This document shows, in pieces, positions 6,827-10,636 of a stretch of DNA of 10,636 nucleotides. The stretch comes from an uncultured bacterium (lineage in GTDB: Bacteria > Cyanobacteriota > Vampirovibrionia > Gastranaerophilales > Gastranaerophilaceae): contig CAMHDG010000029.1 of assembly GCA_946183815.1 (NCBI GenBank), positions 1 through 10,636 of the forward strand, read 5' to 3'. Numbering within the stretch: position 1 is the stretch's first letter; every line of letters starts with the position of its first letter. A model generated the notes under the pieces. It was given only the letters and a program-made list of their open reading frames with translations. It did no database searches and was not told the origin of the DNA. The translations under genes were made by a program, and so were the position numbers.

Positions 6827-8263
6827 TCAGCCCATCATTCCCGCAAATTGACTAACCATACCAATTGCCTTATCAATAGTTTCGTTTCCTGTTTTAATAG
6901 AACCTAGTCCGGCACTAATTATAGAACCCAACTGTCCATTAGAATCACCGTTCTTTCCTCCGTTACCTGAAGATACAAGTGTGTTACCCCCTTGAATGTC
7001 GCCACTTAAATCAGCAGTTGCACTCTCACCTGATTGTCCGTTTGGTAACTGAACCTGCAAGAATTCGCCTGATTTTTGCATTGCTTCTGAATATATTCTG
7101 TTTAATTCTTCAGAGAAATTCTTGAATTGTCCATTTTTAAGTTCATTCATAGCCGTTGTTAGATTTGTTTTTGTAGTTGTTGACAGTTGGACATTGTCGG
7201 CATTAAATTTAGCAGCGCCACCCATTCCTGTGCTTAAATCCTTATTCATTTGTCCAAGTTCTCTAATTGCTTGCTGCCTTGCTGCTGAATCAGTATCTGC
7301 AGCACTCGCTACTGTCCCTATTCCTGGTGCAGATTTTGCTGCTTGTGCCGCTGCTTCTTCTACTTGCAGTTCAGCCTGTAGCACTCCTGCCTTTGTGCCT
7401 GCTGCATCATTTGTTAACTGTTTGTTTTGTTCTTGCTGCCCTTTCATTTCTATTTTCTGACTTTCAGCAGAAACACCTGTTTCCATATTTGTCTGAATTT
7501 GTATCATTTGGGTTTCTTCTGTTGTTTTAGCCTGTTGAATTTTTGCTTCATCAGTTTTTATGCCGGTCATGTTTTGTGCAAATTTTGTTCCAATATCTAT
7601 GTTTTCAGTGATATGTTTTGCTTCATCGTTATCTCTAATCTGGATTATTTCATCGCCAATTTTACTGCGTTTTGCGTTTAATTCTTTTATTTTACCTTCG
7701 TTCTGATTATTTCCTTGTGGAGAATCTGTTTTAACCTTTACGGTTTTCTTTGTTGTCGTTTTTTCTGTTTTTCCGTCTTCATTACCTTCATCTGTACCTT
7801 GAGTGTTTTTATTTTGACTGTTATCTTCTGTTGTTTCTACGACAACTTCTTTGAAACTGCCACCTTCTTTTGCCTGATCTAATGAATCTGATTCAACATC
7901 ACCCTGTAACTCTTTTATCTCGTTTTCAATAGCCTCTCTTTCTTTATTCTTTTCTGCTATTTGTTGTTCATATTGTGCTATTGCATCAGTGTTCTCAATA
8001 AATTTCTTTACTTGTTCTAAGTTATCCGCATTAAGAGCCGTAGCATCGTTGATGCTTTCTTCAATCGTTCCTTTTGACTGATTATGCAAGTTTGCAGATT
8101 GAGTTTTCGCCTGCTCAATATAGGAGGCTTTTGCTTTTTCAAATATAGAATTGATTTCTTTTGCAGACGTTTTAGCCAACTTGGTTTGGTTTCCTTTACC
8201 GCCAAGTGTGGTTTTCCACATTTGTAAATGTTCTTGTGCCTGCTGTAATCCTACAGATGCCAT
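6827..8263 (-). CDS. Glutamine/lysine-rich coiled-coil protein of unknown family
   Basis: I do not recognise this 478-residue protein. It has no signal peptide and no strong transmembrane helix, no cysteine, and a single tryptophan (W16). A helical N-terminus (1-60) and a heptad-like helix (about 80-121, EQQIAEKNKEREAIENEIKE) precede a polar, low-complexity linker (about 122-190, rich in E, T, N, K). A second long Q/E/K/A-rich coiled-coil region follows (about 190-310). A helical segment (325-400) leads to a Gly/Ser/Asn-rich linker (about 405-445) and a mildly hydrophobic, Gly/Ala/Ile C-terminal tail (446-478, ending in QFAGMMG). The architecture recalls secreted helical needle/translocator-like or surface-associated proteins, but no family motif supports this. 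An AGAGAG ribosome-binding site lies about 8 nt before the ATG. It converges on the MlaE gene with a 9 bp gap and is transcribed divergently from dapA, so it appears to be a single-gene unit. Confidence 0.75.
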   Translation of the reverse strand: MASVGLQQAQEHLQMWKTTLGGKGNQTKLAKTSAKEINSIFEKAKASYIEQAKTQSANLHNQSKGTIEESINDATALNADNLEQVKKFIENTDAIAQYEQQIAEKNKEREAIENEIKELQGDVESDSLDQAKEGGSFKEVVVETTEDNSQNKNTQGTDEGNEDGKTEKTTTKKTVKVKTDSPQGNNQNEGKIKELNAKRSKIGDEIIQIRDNDEAKHITENIDIGTKFAQNMTGIKTDEAKIQQAKTTEETQMIQIQTNMETGVSAESQKIEMKGQQEQNKQLTNDAAGTKAGVLQAELQVEEAAAQAAKSAPGIGTVASAADTDSAARQQAIRELGQMNKDLSTGMGGAAKFNADNVQLSTTTKTNLTTAMNELKNGQFKNFSEELNRIYSEAMQKSGEFLQVQLPNGQSGESATADLSGDIQGGNTLVSSGNGGKNGDSNGQLGSIISAGLGSIKTGNETIDKAIGMVSQFAGMMG

Positions 8264-8292
8264 GTTTAGTTCTCTCTTTGTACGGTATCCTG

Positions 8293-8328
8293 TATAGCCT
8301 CTGCGTATTTTGACGCATGTATGCTATA
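8293..8328 (-). promoter_or_regulatory. Nested inverted repeat in the leader/promoter of the coiled-coil gene
   Basis: Outer arms TATAGC (8293-8298) and GCTATA (8323-8328) enclose inner arms TGCGT (8302-8306) and ACGCA (8313-8317) around a 6-nt loop, with unpaired 3 nt and 5 nt between them. The element lies 30-65 bp upstream of the coiled-coil start. A partly overlapping short palindrome GCATGTATGC sits at 8315-8324. It could be an RNA hairpin in the 5' leader or a protein operator. I could not find a convincing -10/-35 pair for this gene, so I cannot say whether the element is transcribed. Confidence 0.4.
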
Positions 8329-8392
8329 GTCCATATATATAAAAACATTTTGTAACCCTTGATTTCAGCGGTGTTAAAAACCTTAACAATTC

Positions 8393-8420
8393 TTCACATT
8401 ACTCTTTTAATCTGGATAAT
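8393..8420 (+). promoter_or_regulatory. Candidate promoter for dapA
   Basis: TTCACA (8393-8398, five of six matches) and GATAAT (8415-8420, five of six matches) are separated by 16 bp. The start site would be near 8427, giving a leader of about 50 nt containing the hairpin at 8437-8464. An alternative weaker pair is TGGATA (8413-8418) with TAAAAT (8436-8441) at 17 bp, which would place the hairpin over the promoter instead. Confidence 0.4.
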
Positions 8421-8436
8421 TAACCTTTTTTGTAAT

Positions 8437-8464
8437 AAAATTGGTTTAGGTTTAAACTAATTTT
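8437..8464 (+). promoter_or_regulatory. Imperfect hairpin abutting the dapA ribosome-binding site
   Basis: Arm AAAATTGGTTT (8437-8447) can pair with AAACTAATTTT (8454-8464) over 11 positions with one G-U wobble and a 6-nt loop (AGGTTT). The 3' arm ends immediately before the Shine-Dalgarno sequence. The core also contains the 8-bp palindrome GTTTAAAC (8450-8457). It could be a leader structure affecting translation or a regulator-binding site; the stem is AT-rich and its strength modest. Confidence 0.35.
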
Positions 8465-8470
8465 AAGGGG
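8465..8470 (+). promoter_or_regulatory. Ribosome-binding site deciding the dapA start
   Basis: AAGGGG (8465-8470, continuing AG) lies 7 nt before the ATG at 8478. An in-frame GTG at 8472 overlaps this sequence and would have no spacing, so the ATG at 8478 is taken as the start. Confidence 0.7.
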
Positions 8471-8477
8471 AGTGCTT

Positions 8478-9368
8478 ATGAGATCTGATTTTGGTGAAGT
8501 AATTACCGCAATGGTTACACCGTTTGATAAAAACGGAAAAGTTGATTATAACAAAGTTGAAGAACTTACTTCACATCTTATTGATAATGGTTCTGATGCA
8601 ATTATTGTAACTGGTACTACCGGTGAATCCCCAACTCTGATTTATGATGAAGAATTAGAGATATTAAATTCTGCTAAAAGAGCATCTCATAACAGAAAAC
8701 CGATAATCATGGGTACTGGTTCAAATTCTACAGAAACTGCTGTTATGATGTCGAAACGTGCAGAAAAAGAGGGTGCTGATGGTATATTATCGGTTGTTCC
8801 TTATTATAATAAACCTTCACAAAAGGGTATGATAGCACATTTTTCGGCTGTTGCTGAGGCTGTTAAAATTCCTGTTATTCTCTATAACATTCCGTCAAGA
8901 ACAGGGGTGAATATGTCTGTTGAAACAGCATCATATCTGACAGAAAAATATAAAAATATTGTTGCTATAAAACAAAGTTTTGGTGATTTAGATGTTATTA
9001 CCGATTACAAACTGAATTTACCGTCTGATGTTGCTATATATAGCGGGGATGACAGTTTAACGCTTCCTATGCTTTCCGTTGGTGCACATGGGGTCATTTC
9101 GGTTGCATCACACTTATACGGGAAAGAAATTAAATCTATGATTAGAAACTTTAAGACAGGTGATATAACATCTGCAAGAAATATGCATTATCGTCTGTAT
9201 CCAATAATGAAAAAATTGTTTATGGCTCCTAATCCTGTTCCTGTTAAAGCAGTTTTGAACAAGAAAGGACTAATTGAAGAATATGTTAGAAAACCTCTCG
9301 TTACCTTGGATGAGGAGGAAAAGAAAGAATTATTCAAAGTGGTTAGCAGTATTAAGTTCGATAAGTAG
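8478..9368 (+). CDS. dapA: 4-hydroxy-tetrahydrodipicolinate synthase
   Basis: A 296-residue TIM-barrel class I aldolase that condenses pyruvate with aspartate semialdehyde, the first committed step to diaminopimelate and lysine. Family landmarks are AMVTPF near the N-terminus, the GTTGE pyruvate-carboxylate loop (46-50), PYYNKP with Y110, LYNIPSRTG with Y136 and R141, the Schiff-base lysine in AIKQSF (K165), and SGDDSLTLPMLSVGAHGVISVASH (189-212). Both tyrosines of the proton relay and the Arg that binds aspartate semialdehyde are present, favouring DapA over N-acetylneuraminate lyase or other family members. One deviation is KQSF where most DapA sequences have KEAS or KEAT after the lysine. 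Length matches the family (about 290-300). Its upstream region carries a candidate promoter and leader hairpin; secD follows in the same direction after 68 bp. Confidence 0.93.
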   Translation: MRSDFGEVITAMVTPFDKNGKVDYNKVEELTSHLIDNGSDAIIVTGTTGESPTLIYDEELEILNSAKRASHNRKPIIMGTGSNSTETAVMMSKRAEKEGADGILSVVPYYNKPSQKGMIAHFSAVAEAVKIPVILYNIPSRTGVNMSVETASYLTEKYKNIVAIKQSFGDLDVITDYKLNLPSDVAIYSGDDSLTLPMLSVGAHGVISVASHLYGKEIKSMIRNFKTGDITSARNMHYRLYPIMKKLFMAPNPVPVKAVLNKKGLIEEYVRKPLVTLDEEEKKELFKVVSSIKFDK

Positions 9369-9381
9369 AGCGTAAATTGGC

Positions 9382-9414
9382 TAATTATAAAAAAAAGTAA
9401 AAAAGTTATAATTA
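9382..9414 (+). repeat. AT-only inverted repeat between dapA and secD
   Basis: TAATTATAA (9382-9390) and TTATAATTA (9406-9414) are perfect 9-bp inverted arms around a 15-nt A-rich loop. The stem has no GC pair and no U-run follows, so it is a poor terminator. The right arm contains a perfect TATAAT (9407-9412) which could be the -10 of a secD promoter (start near 9419), but no good -35 is found at 16-18 bp. Confidence 0.3.
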
Positions 9415-9436
9415 TTATAAAAGGAGTAAAAGGGAA

Positions 9437-10636
9437 ATGAAAAACAGAATTATTATGTTTTGGGCGATTGTGGCAATATTTATCGCGTCAATTTCAATAA
9501 TTTTCCACAAAGAAAATCCAAACGACCCTATTATCAAGTTAGGTCTTGATTTAGTCGGTGGTTCAAGATTAGAATTACAAGCCCAAAAAACTGAAACTAT
9601 TTCAACGATCACACCTGATATGATGGATAGTTTAACATTTGCAATTAAAAAAAGGGTTAACGCAATAGGTGTTGCAGAAACTCACGTACAAAGAGTCGGA
9701 CAAGACAGACTACTTGTTGAAATTCCAAATATCACCGACTTAAATCAGGCAAAGAAAATGATTGGTGATACTGCTGAATTGGAATTTAAGAAGAATGTTG
9801 CACAAAAAGGCCAAAAAGAAAAATGGGTATCCACAGGGTTAACAGGTAAGGACATTACTGTTGCCAGAGTTGATACCGACCAAACAGGACACTGGAGTGT
9901 CGGGTTAGAATTTAATGCAACAGGAACAAAAAAATTCGCTGATTTGACAAGAGCAATGGTTGGTGAACAAATGGCAATTTTCTTCAACGGAGAATTGCAA
10001 TCTGCACCGGTTATTCAGCAGCCTATATTAGAAGGTAGAGCGCAAATCACAGGTGGTGGTGACGGGTTCTCTGCTCAAGAGGCAAAAGAGATGGTTGACC
10101 TTTTGAACGCAGGTGCATTACCTGTTCCTGCATCAATTATTCAAGAGAACACTGTTGGACCTACTTTAGGTAGTGATAGTATTCAAAAATCCGAATTTGC
10201 AGGTATTATCGGCTTGGGATTAGTAATGCTGTTTATGCTTTGTTATTACAGAGTTCCAGGTGTTATTGCCGATGTTGCACTTTGTATTTATGCAGTAATT
10301 CTATTTGCATTATTTAAGACCATTGGGGTAACACTTACTTTGGCGGGTATAGCAGGGTTTATTCTTTCTGTTGGTATGGCAGTTGATGCTAATATCCTTA
10401 TATTCGAGAGAACAAAAGAGGAATTAAGAGCGGGAAGAACTTTATATACTGCAATTACAGCAGGGTTTGACAGAGCCTTTACCAGTATTTTTGACTCAAA
10501 TATGACAACAATTATTACCTGTGCAATTCTTTACTACTTTGGCACTGATATAGTTAAAGGCTTTGCTTTAACGCTTGCACTGGGTGTAATTGTTTCTATG
10601 TTCTCTGCAATTACTGTTACAAAGAACTTTATGTTG
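9437..10636 (+). CDS. secD: Protein-export membrane protein SecD, N-terminal part (partial)
   Basis: The frame is open from the ATG at 9437 to the window end, giving 400 residues. SecD with SecF uses the proton gradient to help pull translocated proteins out of the SecYEG channel. TM1 lies at about residues 7-23. LGLDLVGGSRLELQ (35-48) is the SecD signature at the start of the P1 periplasmic domain. The periplasmic domain runs to about 250 and includes ALPVPASII and the TVGPTLG motif. TM2-TM6 follow from about 255, with GMAVDANILIFERTKEELR around D317 in TM4, the region implicated in proton coupling. The P1 domain is short, as in the roughly 450-residue cyanobacterial/Gram-positive-like SecD rather than the 615-residue E. 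coli form. AAGGAG about 10 nt before the ATG and AGGG closer by serve as ribosome-binding sites. secF is expected downstream. In the DLVGG motif Val replaces the more usual Arg/Gln/Lys. Confidence 0.95.
   Translation, partial: MKNRIIMFWAIVAIFIASISIIFHKENPNDPIIKLGLDLVGGSRLELQAQKTETISTITPDMMDSLTFAIKKRVNAIGVAETHVQRVGQDRLLVEIPNITDLNQAKKMIGDTAELEFKKNVAQKGQKEKWVSTGLTGKDITVARVDTDQTGHWSVGLEFNATGTKKFADLTRAMVGEQMAIFFNGELQSAPVIQQPILEGRAQITGGGDGFSAQEAKEMVDLLNAGALPVPASIIQENTVGPTLGSDSIQKSEFAGIIGLGLVMLFMLCYYRVPGVIADVALCIYAVILFALFKTIGVTLTLAGIAGFILSVGMAVDANILIFERTKEELRAGRTLYTAITAGFDRAFTSIFDSNMTTIITCAILYYFGTDIVKGFALTLALGVIVSMFSAITVTKNFML

Noticed and set aside
7122..7681. Three overlapping plus-strand open frames opposite the coiled-coil gene
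   Set aside because: They are rich in Cys, Phe, Leu and Ser as expected from antisense reading of Q/K/E/A-rich codons, lack ribosome-binding sites, and overlap each other in different frames.
8443..8454. Tandem direct repeat GGTTTAGGTTTA as an iteron-like element
   Set aside because: Only two 6-bp copies exist, and they are accounted for by the hairpin and palindrome in the same place.
8264..8477. Lysine riboswitch upstream of dapA
   Set aside because: The plus-strand leader from the predicted start is about 50 nt, far shorter than a lysine riboswitch, and the conserved multi-helix core is not apparent.
9369..9436. Rho-independent terminator after dapA
   Set aside because: The inverted repeat is composed only of A/T pairs and has no following T-run on the plus strand.
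9415..9987. Minus-strand open frames at 9415-9612 and 9745-9987
   Set aside because: Both are antisense to secD, whose motifs and full-frame continuity are unambiguous.

Overview
This is a 10.6 kb AT-rich bacterial chromosomal stretch made mostly of housekeeping genes. No phage, insertion sequence, CRISPR array, tRNA or rRNA is visible. The gene content points to a diderm (an MlaE-type lipid-transport permease, DapA for diaminopimelate/lysine, an RTX-like protein) with two-subunit glycyl-tRNA synthetase. The low GC, the separation of glyQ from glyS (common in cyanobacteria), the cyanobacterial-style MlaE and the long Cys-free coiled-coil protein of unknown family make a gut-type non-photosynthetic cyanobacterial relative (Vampirovibrionia/Gastranaerophilales) my best guess. 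That is inference and was not tested by any search.

Layout. Positions 1-958 (minus strand) hold the N-terminal 319 residues of an RTX/haemolysin-type nonapeptide-repeat protein whose 3' end lies outside the window. Positions 1004-4997 (minus strand) form a tight unit, glyQ followed by two tandem paralogous APC-family amino acid permeases; the permease genes overlap by 26 bp. A roughly 160 bp divergent promoter region (4998-5154) separates this unit from ilvE (5155-6072, plus strand). A stand-alone MlaE permease gene overlaps the end of ilvE by 8 bp and runs to 6817. It converges, with only 9 bp between, on a 478-residue glutamine- and lysine-rich coiled-coil protein of unknown family (6827-8263, minus strand). 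A 214 bp divergent intergenic region with two inverted-repeat structures leads to dapA (8478-9368, plus strand). After 68 AT-rich bases comes secD (9437 to the window end, first 400 residues).

How the genes fit together. The amino-acid theme is strong: two amino acid importers behind glyQ, and across a shared promoter region a branched-chain aminotransferase, then dapA for lysine/cell-wall precursor synthesis. The cell-envelope theme is MlaE (lipid transport), SecD (protein export) and two potentially secreted or surface proteins (RTX-like and coiled-coil). No clearly novel multi-gene system is present. The items most worth a second look are the unknown coiled-coil protein with its nested-hairpin leader, the degenerate RTX-like protein, the permease pair coupled to glyQ, and the inverted repeats in the two divergent promoter regions.
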